From positions 1 through 15,779 of the forward strand of contig CAZJSR010000030.1 in the NCBI GenBank assembly GCA_964548855.1: a DNA stretch of 15,779 bases, in the 5' to 3' direction. Shown here one piece after another: positions 1-8,444 of the stretch (position 1 is the first letter of the stretch; every line of letters starts with the position of its first letter). Position numbers and translations under genes: made by a program. The notes beneath the pieces are model-generated. The model was not told where the DNA came from. It worked only from the letters and a program-made list of their open reading frames with translations, and ran no database searches. Origin of the DNA: UBA3206 sp964548855. Its GTDB lineage: Bacteria; Bacillota_I; Bacilli_A; Acholeplasmatales; Anaeroplasmataceae.

Positions 1-290
1 AATATATGCAAAATTAAGAAGTGATATAGGAAAATATTTGAGGAGATTGTGTGAAATGTATTTTCACATAAAGATGCAGAAATTATAGAATCAAAAAAGA
101 TACATCTATCATCTGTTATATCTGAATAATTAATATTAAAAACATCACATGATATTTTTCTTGTATTAGTATAAATATCATTTATTCCTATCATATAATG
201 TGTAATTTCTTCTGATTTATTTTTATAATCAATTTTAACCCAACAATTTTGGTAAACACTCTTTAATAATACTCTTCCTATATTCTCCAT
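1..290 (-). CDS. N-terminal part of an unidentified protein (cut by window edge), third gene of the helicase-MazG operon
   Basis: An open frame without stops starts at ATG 290 and runs off the left edge, giving about 96 residues. It begins MENIGRVLLKSVYQNC and continues with WVKIDYKNKSEE and an ITHYMIGINDI stretch. A GGTGA ribosome binding site lies about 5 bases upstream of the ATG, and the start is only 15 bases past the stop of the MazG-like gene, so it should be the third gene of that operon. I do not recognise the protein with confidence. The early alternation of short strands (VKIDY, then a charged turn, then YMIGINDI, then KISCDVFNI) faintly recalls a WYL-like beta fold, which often serves as a regulatory or ligand-sensing module. 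That is a weak resemblance only. Most of the protein lies outside the window. Confidence 0.6.
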   Translation of the reverse strand, partial: MENIGRVLLKSVYQNCWVKIDYKNKSEEITHYMIGINDIYTNTRKISCDVFNINYSDITDDRCIFFDSIISASLCENTFHTISSNIFLYHFLILHI

Positions 291-305
291 AAAATCACCA
301 AAAAT

Positions 306-629
306 TTATAATTTATTATATTTTGTAGAAACTCCTTTAGATTTATCTATGGGATATTTTTTTTCTGTTTTATCCATTTTTTTATTAACGATTTCAATTG
401 GATCTACATTTAAAACCTGACACATTTGAAGACAATAATTCATTACATCTGCAAGTTCTTCTTTAACTTCTTCAAGATTTGCGTCATCATTCCATTGAAA
501 ACATTCTAATAATTCATTTGCTTCAATAGATATTGATTTTGCCATATTAACAGGTGTATGAAATTTATCCCATTCTCTATCTGTATTAAATTGTCTAATT
601 CTATTCATTAATATTTCTAAATTATCCAT
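306..629 (-). CDS. MazG-like nucleotide pyrophosphohydrolase (RS21-C6/dCTP pyrophosphatase-like)
   Basis: This 107-residue all-alpha protein fits the single-domain MazG-like family, which hydrolyses (d)NTPs to the monophosphate and pyrophosphate using Mg2+. The family signature is clear: REWDKFHTPVNMAKSISIEANELLECFQW spans about residues 18-46, and EELADVMNYC about 57-66. The likely metal ligands are E36, E39, E58 and D61. The FHTP...EANELLE...FQW pattern is that of the RS21-C6/DCTPP1 branch rather than the two-domain housekeeping MazG. The gene starts 12 bases after the helicase stop, and that stop codon (TAG) is part of its AGGGG ribosome binding site, so the two are cotranscribed and probably translationally coupled. 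Known members of the family clean up modified or excess nucleotides. The coupling here suggests nucleotide depletion or signalling alongside the helicase, but the substrate cannot be read from sequence. Confidence 0.9.
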   Translation of the reverse strand: MDNLEILMNRIRQFNTDREWDKFHTPVNMAKSISIEANELLECFQWNDDANLEEVKEELADVMNYCLQMCQVLNVDPIEIVNKKMDKTEKKYPIDKSKGVSTKYNKL

Positions 630-641
630 AATATTAAACCC

Positions 642-2357
642 CTATTTTGATATAAATTTTGATAAATAATTTTGCATATTCGGATTACAAGCATATACAT
701 AACAACCTTTAATACCTCGAGACATTATAACTTTATAAGAATTTATAATAAACTTTTCAACAGTTTCTTTTGAACAATTTTGTTTTACGTATTTATCATA
801 GAATTTTGATAAATCAATTTCAATATTATTAGTAATCGGATTATAATCAATCTCTCTACCTAAAATTACTCCAACATAATTCAAATCATAACCTTGTAGA
901 GTATGAATACATCCAATTTCATTTATCGAATTCTTTGAAAGAATAAATTCTTCATTTGTCATATTCCAAACATATTTATAATTTCCTATAACAATATCTT
1001 CTTTATTTTTTCTTTTTACTTCATCATACGTTTTAATTTTTTTTGAAATCCACTCCCATGAATAACCTGCAGCATTTCTACATAATCCGAATTTTTTATC
1101 TAATATCTTAATTGATTCTACTAAATCATTTACATCATCAAATAATTTGAAATCATAATTATCCATTTCTATATATTCATTTGCCCTACAATTAAAAATA
1201 CTATTTAAATAATCCGTATATAAAACTCCTCCTTTGCATCTCATCTGAGTTGTTAAAAAGAATTTTGAGACAGATAGTTTTTTTAAAGAATCTTCAAATT
1301 GTTGATTTGTAATATCCGAACCTTTTACTGTTTGATTAGAATCATAAACTAATACTCTATATTTACTCCTTGCGATAATCATATCAAGTTGAGTAATTTC
1401 ATCAGGTTTTTTTCCTAATAATTTTGCTTTCTTAGCATATTCCCCTCTAAATCCAATATTTTTGTATTGCGAAAGTCTATGTGCTTCATCAACAAATAAT
1501 ATATCATATTCATCTTTAAATACATCAAATGGTCCTATGACCATATTACCTTTAAGTCCATTTCCGGTCTTATTAAATACAATTTTAAGTGTTTTACGAA
1601 TTGAAGTCATAGGAACTACATATCCAATTTTTAATTCTCTACCAAACTTATTAATAAATTGTTGCAAATCATGTATTAGCTGATTATTTTCAGTTAATGA
1701 ATCTTCTTCTTTTGAAAAATCAATTTCAATCTTAGTTGCGTTAACTAATTTGAAAATCATATTGGTCAAAATTATTGTCTTTCCTGTGCCGGCAGAACCA
1801 CTAATTATCGAACAAGCATCAATATTATTAGATAATTTTTCAATTATATCATATATAATTTCTTTACATACTTCATTTTGTTCATTAGTTAAAGTATTGT
1901 ATGGTGAATATTTAAACAAATCAGTATTTTTTATATCTTCGATAGACATATTAGTCATACCAAGTTTTGTTAATTCTCTCCATATTTTTTCAACTTTATT
2001 TATATATTTTTCTCTTTGATAATAATTATGTTTTTCAGATTGTCCACCATTTAAATTTTGTAATACAAATTTATTATCTGCACTACATAATTGAATAAGT
2101 TGCTGTTCTATATCAAGTATTGCTGATTTATTAAATTCATCATCAAAGATAATATTTATCGTTTTTAATTTCTTTCTATCTTGATTTTTCAAATGTTGAT
2201 CAAATCTATTATAAACATTTTGAGTTTCACCAATATATAATTCCTTATCATTATGAATTAAATATACAACTGGCCAATCTTTCCCCTTTTTCTCATAACC
2301 AATATTTTTTTTACCTAATTCATTAAATTCATATTCTTTAATAACAAAATCTTGCAT
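642..2357 (-). CDS. GIY-YIG nuclease fused to DUF2075 (Schlafen-type SF1) helicase
   Basis: The protein has 571 residues and two parts. Residues about 29-105 form a GIY-YIG endonuclease-like domain: VVYLI (30-34) and LYIGET (40-45) are the name-giving strands, R51 lies in YNRFDQH, E84 is the likely metal-binding acid, and N101/N103 lie in LQNLNGG. Residues about 155-571 are a P-loop ATPase of the DUF2075 group. Walker A is GSAGTGKT (187-194), Walker B is DILFVDEAHRL (285-295), a sensor-like VYDSNQ is at 337-342, an arginine motif LTTQMRCKG at 368-376, HTLQGYDLNYVGVILG at 485-500 and the final YKVIMSRG at 541-548. All the nuclease and ATPase residues I looked for are present, so it is probably active. 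I chose ATG 2357 because AAAGGTGA sits at proper spacing before it. An in-frame TTG at 2378 lacks such a site. It heads the operon with the MazG-like gene. A role in DNA restriction or phage defence is inferred. Confidence 0.9.
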   Translation of the reverse strand: MQDFVIKEYEFNELGKKNIGYEKKGKDWPVVYLIHNDKELYIGETQNVYNRFDQHLKNQDRKKLKTINIIFDDEFNKSAILDIEQQLIQLCSADNKFVLQNLNGGQSEKHNYYQREKYINKVEKIWRELTKLGMTNMSIEDIKNTDLFKYSPYNTLTNEQNEVCKEIIYDIIEKLSNNIDACSIISGSAGTGKTIILTNMIFKLVNATKIEIDFSKEEDSLTENNQLIHDLQQFINKFGRELKIGYVVPMTSIRKTLKIVFNKTGNGLKGNMVIGPFDVFKDEYDILFVDEAHRLSQYKNIGFRGEYAKKAKLLGKKPDEITQLDMIIARSKYRVLVYDSNQTVKGSDITNQQFEDSLKKLSVSKFFLTTQMRCKGGVLYTDYLNSIFNCRANEYIEMDNYDFKLFDDVNDLVESIKILDKKFGLCRNAAGYSWEWISKKIKTYDEVKRKNKEDIVIGNYKYVWNMTNEEFILSKNSINEIGCIHTLQGYDLNYVGVILGREIDYNPITNNIEIDLSKFYDKYVKQNCSKETVEKFIINSYKVIMSRGIKGCYVYACNPNMQNYLSKFISK

Positions 2358-2370
2358 AAATTCACCTTTA

Positions 2371-2387
2371 ATAAACAAACTGTTTAT
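2371..2387. promoter_or_regulatory. Possible operator: perfect 7-bp inverted repeat in the helicase leader
   Basis: ATAAACA-AAC-TGTTTAT is a perfect inverted repeat with a 3-base spacer. It lies between the extended -10 element and the ribosome binding site of the helicase gene, covering the expected transcription start (about 2384). That is a typical place for a repressor site. In such AT-rich DNA a 7-bp arm could also arise by chance, and no regulator gene is visible in the window. Confidence 0.4.
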
Positions 2388-2390
2388 AAA

Positions 2391-2419
2391 ATTATATCAA
2401 ATTCATGTTAATATTTAAA
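2391..2419 (-). promoter_or_regulatory. Promoter of the helicase-MazG operon
   Basis: On the minus strand an extended -10 TGATATAAT occupies 2399-2391 (consensus TATAAT plus the upstream TG). Seventeen bases further upstream is a weak -35 TTTAAA (2419-2414, four of six consensus bases). Transcription would begin near 2384, about 27 bases before the ATG. Confidence 0.6.
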
Positions 2420-2542
2420 GACTTGCGTCCTTTTTTAAAAAAATAAACTACAAAATACTAATTGAAGTTAATATTATTCTCAAAATTATATAAACAAAAT
2501 ATTTATTTAAAATACATAACCATATTTATCAATATTTAAAAG

Positions 2543-2579
2543 GTCAAAATTTGACAATTATACATATATTTTATATAAT
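2543..2579 (+). promoter_or_regulatory. Consensus sigma-A promoter of the S-4TM gene with overlapping palindrome
   Basis: TTGACA (2551-2556), a 17-base spacer and TATAAT (2574-2579) match the housekeeping promoter consensus at every position, so the gene is strongly expressed unless repressed. The -35 overlaps a perfect inverted repeat GTCAAA-A-TTTGAC (2543-2555), a plausible operator. Transcription should begin near 2586, about 45 bases before the ATG. Confidence 0.75.
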
Positions 2580-2630
2580 TAAATTATTGAAGAAGAGAAT
2601 CGATACACTAACTAAATAAGGAGTTTTATT

Positions 2631-3851
2631 ATGAATAAAGTCAGTTTAAGATGCCAAAAACAAAGCAATGCTAAACTTTTTTATGCATCTGATCAAATGT
2701 TTAAAGAACTAAAATTTATTAAAATAACATTATATATACTAGCGATAATACCTGTAGTATTACAATTAATTCCAACATTCAGTAAAAATAAAACATTAAG
2801 TTTCTTATATACCTTAATATCTTTTGGAATTACTATTATAACAGAAATACTTAGTTCATTTAATTCAAAACATAAAAAGAATGCTATATTAGAACAACAA
2901 TTATATGAATCAGAAGTGACTGGTTCTACATTCTCAAAAATTGAATACGATAGAGAATTAACAAATCAGTTAAATGAACTTGGAATTAGAAAAGGATTAA
3001 AAAAAGCTAAAAAAACAAGTGTTTATCCTGAAATATATGTACCTGCTGAAATTAGTGATGATTATAGTTATCTATATATATGTAGGAAGAATGCTGCAAC
3101 AACTAATTTCTTACTAAGTAGAATGTTTGTTATATATTCAATATTACTAGCTTTTATTATTTGTGGATTTATAGGTTGTATTTTCTTAAAAGAAAATTCT
3201 ACAGAATATATCCAATTAATAATAGGATTCTATCCATTAATTCTACCATTTATAAAAGATTGTATATCATGTAAAGAAACACAAAGAGATTGTGTAAAAA
3301 TATGCGCAGATATAGATAACTATTTTGCTGATGGAGATGCATCTGTTGAAAGGCTTGCAAGATGTTACTATTATATTCAAAATCTTGAATTTGAAATGTT
3401 AAATGATAGACCTGCTATGTACAATATTTTTAAAAAAATTTTTAAATCTGGGACAAATATACTACAAGATGGAGTAACATATCGTTTTAAAGAAGCAATA
3501 GACGAATTAAAAATTCGTTCTAGTGGATTTGTACAACAACCAAAAGGAAAATCATTAATAACTAAAATAGACTTTAGTATGGAAGATTTAGAAAGAAAAC
3601 AATTAAGACAAAAAGAATTGCAAAGACAAAAGAGATTAGAAAATAAACAAAAAAAATCAGAAGAAGAAAAGAATAGTTTAATTAAAAAATCTTCTGATAA
3701 TAAAGCTATAAGTCAAAAGAAAACACCTTCTACTTCTTCACAAAGTAGATCATCTTCTCAAACTGCAAGAAAAACAACAAATACTACTAAATCTAATAGC
3801 ACTAATCAAAAGAAAAATACAAAAAATACTACTAAAACAACAACTAAATAA
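2631..3851 (+). CDS. S-4TM-like putative pore-forming effector with Lys/Ser/Thr-rich C-terminal tail
   Basis: This 406-residue membrane protein has no signal peptide. It has four likely transmembrane segments in two pairs: about 30-50 and 55-76, then 163-186 and 192-213. A soluble stretch of some 85 residues separates the pairs. The start (MNKVSLRCQKQSNAKLFYAS) followed by helices, and the fourth helix ending LILPFIKDCI, match what I know of the S-4TM family. That family was predicted as pore-forming effectors of nucleotide-second-messenger conflict systems such as CBASS. No CD-NTase or other sensor lies next to it here. Residues about 316-406 are unusual: a charged KELQRQKRLE-type helix, possibly a coiled coil, followed by a Lys/Ser/Thr/Asn-rich tail. 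AAGGAG lies 7 bases before the ATG. Membrane topology is well supported, the family assignment moderately so, and the killing function is inferred. Confidence 0.75.
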   Translation: MNKVSLRCQKQSNAKLFYASDQMFKELKFIKITLYILAIIPVVLQLIPTFSKNKTLSFLYTLISFGITIITEILSSFNSKHKKNAILEQQLYESEVTGSTFSKIEYDRELTNQLNELGIRKGLKKAKKTSVYPEIYVPAEISDDYSYLYICRKNAATTNFLLSRMFVIYSILLAFIICGFIGCIFLKENSTEYIQLIIGFYPLILPFIKDCISCKETQRDCVKICADIDNYFADGDASVERLARCYYYIQNLEFEMLNDRPAMYNIFKKIFKSGTNILQDGVTYRFKEAIDELKIRSSGFVQQPKGKSLITKIDFSMEDLERKQLRQKELQRQKRLENKQKKSEEEKNSLIKKSSDNKAISQKKTPSTSSQSRSSSQTARKTTNTTKSNSTNQKKNTKNTTKTTTK

Positions 3852-3858
3852 ATATTAT

Positions 3859-3890
3859 AAATAAGAAGTTCAAAGCTTCTTATTTTTTTG
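3859..3890 (+). terminator. Rho-independent terminator of the S-4TM gene
   Basis: The stem AAATAAGAAG / CTTCTTATTT (about 3859-3868 with 3876-3885) closes a 7-base loop and is followed by a T run to 3889. It begins 7 bases after the stop codon at 3851. Confidence 0.85.
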
Positions 3891-3901
3891 TTTCAAAATC
3901 T

Positions 3902-3946
3902 AAAAAAAGTAGACTTATAATAGTTTTAATATTGTAAGTCTACTTT
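3902..3946 (-). terminator. Rho-independent terminator of the ilv-leu operon
   Basis: A perfect 12-bp inverted repeat AAAGTAGACTTA (3906-3917) / TAAGTCTACTTT (3935-3946) has a 17-base loop. On the minus strand the stem runs into a T run (the A run at 3902-3908 on the plus strand). It lies 20 bases beyond the ilvB stop and is the only strong terminator downstream of the operon genes. Confidence 0.9.
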
Positions 3947-3966
3947 GAAGAATTTATATCATTTTT

Positions 3967-5640
3967 TTATTCAATTATAATATCATCAACTGATTTACCA
4001 GCTGGTATCATTGGTAAAACACGCTCATCGATATCAATGAATGCGTTTATTAAAACTGGTTCGTTTAATTTAACTGCTTCTGCCATTGCATTTTCAAATT
4101 CTTTTAAATTAGTAGCTTTAAAATTCTTTATATCAAATGCATCTGCAAGCTTATTAAAATCTGGTTTACGCTCAGTTAAAGTAGTTTGTGAATAACGTTT
4201 ACCATAGAATATAGTTTGCCATTGTCTAACCATTCCTAATGTCTTATTATTAACTACAACAACAATAACTGGCACATTATAAGCAGCCATTGTCGCAAGT
4301 TCATTTAAATTCATTCTAAATGAACCATCACCAGCAATATGTACAACTCTTCTATTTGGATTTCCAATTTGTGCACCTATTGATGCACCAGTACCAAAGC
4401 CCATAGTTCCAAGACCACCAGATGTAATTAACGTTCTTGGATAATCATATGTATAAAATTGTGCAGCCCATAATTGATGTTGACCAACTTCTGTTGTAAT
4501 AACGGCTTCACCTTTAGTTTTTTCATATATAGTTTGCATCATATTTTTTGGTCTTAATTTACCAGGCTCGTCTTTAGATAAGTCATAGGGGTAAGTTATC
4601 TTCCAATCTTTCACTAATGCATTCCAATCATCTTTTTCACGTTTGTTAATTGATGGTAAAATACGTTCTAAAGCAACTTTTAAATCACCTATTACAGATT
4701 GGTCAACAGGAACATTCTTTCCTATTTCAGCAGGATCTACATCAAAGTGAATAACTCTAGCGTTAGGACAGAATTTTTTAACATCGCCAGCAACTCTGTC
4801 TGAAAATCTAACACCTAGTGCAATTAAACAATCACATTCTCTTGCGGCTTTATTCGCAGCTAAACTACCGTGCATACCTATTAAACCTAAATTAAGTTCA
4901 TGACTAATCGGAAATGATCCCATTCCCATCAATGATAATGCAATTGGTGCATTAATTTTTTCAACTAAAGTCTTAAGTTCTTCATAAGCACCTGATGCAA
5001 TCACACCACCACCTGCGTAGATAAATGGACGAGATGATTCATTAATAATTCTTGCTGCATTTTCAAATGCAATATTCTTAAAATTCTTTGTTATAGGCTC
5101 AATTAGAATTGGTGCTTTTGGCTCATATTCAACGGTTTGAGCAGTAACATTTTTACAAATATCAATTAAAACTGGACCAGGTCTTCCGCTTTTTGCAATA
5201 TAAAATGCTTCACGAACTACATTTTGTAAGTCATTGGCATCTTTAACAAAGAAATTATGCTTTGTAATTGGTAAAGTCACTCCAGTAATATCAATTTCTT
5301 GAAATGAATCTTTTCCAATATATTTAATACCAACATTTCCAGTTATTGCAACCATAGGAATAGAATCCATATATGCAGTTGCAATACCAGTAACTAAATT
5401 TGTAGCACCAGGGCCTGAAGTAGCCATGCAGACACCAACTTTACCTGTAGCTCTAGCATAACCATCAGCGGCATGTGCAGCACCTTGTTCATGTGATGTT
5501 AAAATATGATTTATTCTGCTGCTATTTTGATATAATGCGTCATAAATATTTAAAACAGCTCCACCTGGATAACCAAATATTGTGTCAACACCTTGTTCAA
5601 GTAAGCATTCAATTAAAAGTTGAGATCCGTTTATTTTCAT
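3967..5640 (-). CDS. ilvB: Acetolactate synthase, large (catalytic) subunit
   Basis: This 557-residue thiamine-diphosphate enzyme condenses two pyruvates to acetolactate (valine branch), or pyruvate with 2-oxobutyrate to acetohydroxybutyrate (isoleucine branch). The N-terminal GYPGGAVLNIYDAL (24-37) and the catalytic glutamate E51 in SHEQGAAHAADGYARA are intact. The TPP/Mg2+ motif GDGSFRMNLNELATMAAYN with downstream VVNN is present in the C-terminal third. The length is normal for the family. It is the last gene of the operon, 5 bases after ilvD, and its AAGGAG site lies in the final codons of ilvD, so the two are likely coupled. Its regulatory partner ilvN is the first gene, about 7.3 kb upstream, rather than next to it. 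Confidence 0.97.
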   Translation of the reverse strand: MKINGSQLLIECLLEQGVDTIFGYPGGAVLNIYDALYQNSSRINHILTSHEQGAAHAADGYARATGKVGVCMATSGPGATNLVTGIATAYMDSIPMVAITGNVGIKYIGKDSFQEIDITGVTLPITKHNFFVKDANDLQNVVREAFYIAKSGRPGPVLIDICKNVTAQTVEYEPKAPILIEPITKNFKNIAFENAARIINESSRPFIYAGGGVIASGAYEELKTLVEKINAPIALSLMGMGSFPISHELNLGLIGMHGSLAANKAARECDCLIALGVRFSDRVAGDVKKFCPNARVIHFDVDPAEIGKNVPVDQSVIGDLKVALERILPSINKREKDDWNALVKDWKITYPYDLSKDEPGKLRPKNMMQTIYEKTKGEAVITTEVGQHQLWAAQFYTYDYPRTLITSGGLGTMGFGTGASIGAQIGNPNRRVVHIAGDGSFRMNLNELATMAAYNVPVIVVVVNNKTLGMVRQWQTIFYGKRYSQTTLTERKPDFNKLADAFDIKNFKATNLKEFENAMAEAVKLNEPVLINAFIDIDERVLPMIPAGKSVDDIIIE

Positions 5641-5645
5641 AGTAT

Positions 5646-7307
5646 CTACTCCTTAAATATAGCTCCTGTATTTGCAGATGAAACAAGTTTAGCATATCTT
5701 GATAAGTAACCTGTTTTTACCTTAGGCTCAGGGCAAACCCATTTTGCTTTTCTCTTAGCAATTTCTTCTTCACTAACATTAAGTGTAATTGTACACTTAA
5801 TCATATCAATAGAAATAATATCTCCATCTTCAACTAAACCAATTAATCCGCCATCAGCAGCTTCTGGTGATACGTGACCGATAGATGCACCTCTTGTTGC
5901 ACCTGAAAAACGACCATCAGTAATTAGAGCAACATCCTTATCTAATCCCATACCTGCAAGTCTTGATGTAGGTGCAAGCATTTCTCTCATACCTGGGCCA
6001 CCCTTAGGTCCTTCATATCTAATAACGATAATATCACCTTTTTGGATTTTTCCACCATCTATTGCAGCAATAGTTTCTTCTTCTGAATTAAAACAACGAG
6101 CTTTTCCACTATGAACAAGCATTTCAGGAGCTACCGCACCACGTTTAACAACACATCCATCTTTAGCTAAATTACCTTTTAATACAGCAATTCCACCAGT
6201 TTTAGAATATGGATTTTCTATTGTTCTAATAATTTCAGGATTCTTATTTACAGCATTCGAAATATTTTCTCTAATTGTTTTTCCAGTAACCGTTGGTAAA
6301 TCTAAATTTAAAGCACCAATTTTAGAAATTTCTTTCATTACTGCAGGAATTCCACCTGCTTCATTTAAATCTTCCATATAAGTATGTCCTGCAGGTGCAA
6401 GATGACATAGATTAGGTGTTTTTTCACTTATTTCATTAGCCATTTCCAAATCAATATGAACACCTGCTTCATGCGCAATTGCAGGTAAGTGAAGCATAGT
6501 ATTAGTTGAACATCCAAGTGCCATATCCATTGTTAAAGCATTTTTGAATGATTCAAGAGTTAAAATATCTCTAATTTTAACATCTTTCTTAACTAAATCC
6601 ATAATAGCCATACCACTATATTTTGCATTCCTAATCCTATCAGCATATACCGCTGGAATTGTTCCATTTCCTGGAAGTGCAATACCTAAAACTTCACACA
6701 TACAGTTCATTGAATTAGCTGTATACATTCCAGAACAAGATCCACATCCAGGACATGAATGATTTTCATATTCATCAAGTTCTTCTTTAGAAATTTTTCC
6801 TGCATTATATTTTCCAACTGCTTCAAATGTTGAAGAAAGAGATGTCTTACTACCTTTAACATGTCCAGCAAGCATTGGACCACCTGAACATACAACAGTT
6901 GGTAAATTTAATCTACAAGCTCCCATTAACATACCAGGAACTATTTTATCGCAGTTAGGAATTAATACTAAACCATCAAGTGCATGTGCAAGTGCCATAC
7001 ATTCTGTAGAATCAGCTATTAATTCACGTGTAACAAGGGAATATTTCATTCCTTGATGTCCCATCGCAATACCGTCACAAACACCAATTGCAGGTATTTC
7101 AATAGGAGTTCCTCCAGCCATTAATATACCTCTTTTGACAGCTTCTGCAACTTTATCAAGCATCATATGACCAGGAACTATTTCACTTTTTGCACAAATT
7201 ACACCGATAAAAGGTTTAGCTATTTCTTCATCAGTATATCCCATGGCCTTGAATAGTGAACGATTAGGCATTGAGGCAACACCTTTTTTTAAAAAATCAC
7301 TCTTCAT
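5646..7307 (-). CDS. ilvD: Dihydroxy-acid dehydratase
   Basis: This 553-residue Fe-S dehydratase converts dihydroxyisovalerate and dihydroxymethylvalerate to the keto acids of valine and isoleucine. It carries PNCDKIVPGM (C119) and SCPGCGSCSGMYTANSMNC (C185, C188, C191), which hold the cluster ligands. The first cluster position of many DHADs (a Cys in a TPCN-like motif) reads IVPGH here (about 44-48), a form I associate with clostridial and archaeal relatives rather than with a defect. The C-terminal half holds GPKGGPGMREMLAPTS and DGRFSGATRG, both typical of the family. GGAGG precedes the ATG. It lies 21 bases after leuB. Confidence 0.97.
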   Translation of the reverse strand: MKSDFLKKGVASMPNRSLFKAMGYTDEEIAKPFIGVICAKSEIVPGHMMLDKVAEAVKRGILMAGGTPIEIPAIGVCDGIAMGHQGMKYSLVTRELIADSTECMALAHALDGLVLIPNCDKIVPGMLMGACRLNLPTVVCSGGPMLAGHVKGSKTSLSSTFEAVGKYNAGKISKEELDEYENHSCPGCGSCSGMYTANSMNCMCEVLGIALPGNGTIPAVYADRIRNAKYSGMAIMDLVKKDVKIRDILTLESFKNALTMDMALGCSTNTMLHLPAIAHEAGVHIDLEMANEISEKTPNLCHLAPAGHTYMEDLNEAGGIPAVMKEISKIGALNLDLPTVTGKTIRENISNAVNKNPEIIRTIENPYSKTGGIAVLKGNLAKDGCVVKRGAVAPEMLVHSGKARCFNSEEETIAAIDGGKIQKGDIIVIRYEGPKGGPGMREMLAPTSRLAGMGLDKDVALITDGRFSGATRGASIGHVSPEAADGGLIGLVEDGDIISIDMIKCTITLNVSEEEIAKRKAKWVCPEPKVKTGYLSRYAKLVSSANTGAIFKE

Positions 7308-7328
7308 ATTATTTCCTCCAATAATCTA

Positions 7329-8429
7329 TTACTTAATTGCAGCTACAATTAGGTCTCCCATTTCTTTTGTTCCAACCTTTTTAGCTTCATCATTCATACC
7401 AGGTGTGAAAATATCCCCCGTACGATATCCAGCTTCAAGTACATCATTAATTGCCTTATCGATTGCATCTGCTTCTTTAAATAAACCTAAAGAATATCTA
7501 AACATTAATGGTAAAGATAAAATAGTTGCGATTGGGTTTGCAAGATTCTTACCAGCTATATCTGGTGCTGAACCATGAATTGGTTCATATAATCCTAATT
7601 TTCCAGCACCAAGAGAAGCTGATGCTAACATACCAATTGAACCAGCAACTTGACTAGCTTCATCAGTTAAAATATCTCCAAAAATGTTAGATGTTACAAT
7701 TACATCAAATTGTTTAGGATTTCTAATTAATTGCATAGCACAATTATCAACATACATTTCAGAACATTCAACACTTGGATAATCTTTCTTCATTCTTTCA
7801 AAAACACTTCTCCATAATCTTGAAGATTCTAAAACATTAGCCTTATGAACACAACATAATTTATTATTACGCTTCATTGCTGCTTCAAAACCAGTCTTTA
7901 AAATTCTTTCAATCTCATAAACTGAATATTTTTCTAAATCTGAAGCCCAACAATCAGGTTTAGTTGGATCATACGCAGGTGAATTTGCTTTTTCACCAAA
8001 ATACATACCACCAGTAAGTTCACGAACAACTAAAATATCTAATCCATCACCAATAATTTCAGCTTTAAGTGGAGATGTATGTTGTAATTGTTTAAATAAT
8101 ACAGCAGGTCTTAAATTTGCATATAATTTTAAGGCTCCACGAATACCTAATAATCCCTTTTCAGGTCTATCACCATTAGTTAAATGGTCCCATTTAGGTC
8201 CTCCTACAGCACCTAGTAAAACTGCATCACTCTTAAGTGCAGCATCAATTGTATCTTGAGGAAGTGAAGTACCATCCATATCAATTGCGATACCACCCAT
8301 TCTCTTTTCAGTTATATTGAACTTATGTCCATAAACTTCACCAATTTTATCTAAAACCTTAACTGCTTCACGAACAATATCAGGTCCAATTCCATCACCT
8401 GGAAGTGTTACTATATTAAACTCTGCCAT
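7329..8429 (-). CDS. leuB: 3-isopropylmalate/3-methylmalate dehydrogenase
   Basis: This 366-residue NAD-dependent beta-decarboxylating dehydrogenase has LPGDGIGPDIV (9-19), the substrate-binding RGALKLYANLRP (97-108), the LeuB hallmark ELTGGMYFG (137-145) and the NAD-site EPIHGSAPDIAGKNLANP near the C-terminus. LeuB oxidises 3-isopropylmalate in leucine synthesis. In citramalate-using organisms it also converts 3-methylmalate to 2-oxobutyrate, which fits this operon where cimA takes the usual place of leuA. AAGGAG lies before the ATG, and the gap to leuD is 15 bases. Confidence 0.95.
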   Translation of the reverse strand: MAEFNIVTLPGDGIGPDIVREAVKVLDKIGEVYGHKFNITEKRMGGIAIDMDGTSLPQDTIDAALKSDAVLLGAVGGPKWDHLTNGDRPEKGLLGIRGALKLYANLRPAVLFKQLQHTSPLKAEIIGDGLDILVVRELTGGMYFGEKANSPAYDPTKPDCWASDLEKYSVYEIERILKTGFEAAMKRNNKLCCVHKANVLESSRLWRSVFERMKKDYPSVECSEMYVDNCAMQLIRNPKQFDVIVTSNIFGDILTDEASQVAGSIGMLASASLGAGKLGLYEPIHGSAPDIAGKNLANPIATILSLPLMFRYSLGLFKEADAIDKAINDVLEAGYRTGDIFTPGMNDEAKKVGTKEMGDLIVAAIK

Positions 8430-8444
8430 TTTTTTATCTCCTTA

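Noticed and set aside
1462..2019. Plus-strand open frames inside the helicase gene
   Set aside because: They lie opposite a gene with intact nuclease and ATPase motifs, show no domain of their own and have no ribosome binding sites.
2420..2435. GGACGCAA-like hairpin on the minus strand, reminiscent of a c-di-GMP riboswitch segment
   Set aside because: Only the short GCAA-loop stem is present, the rest of the riboswitch consensus is missing, and it lies upstream of the promoter rather than in the leader.
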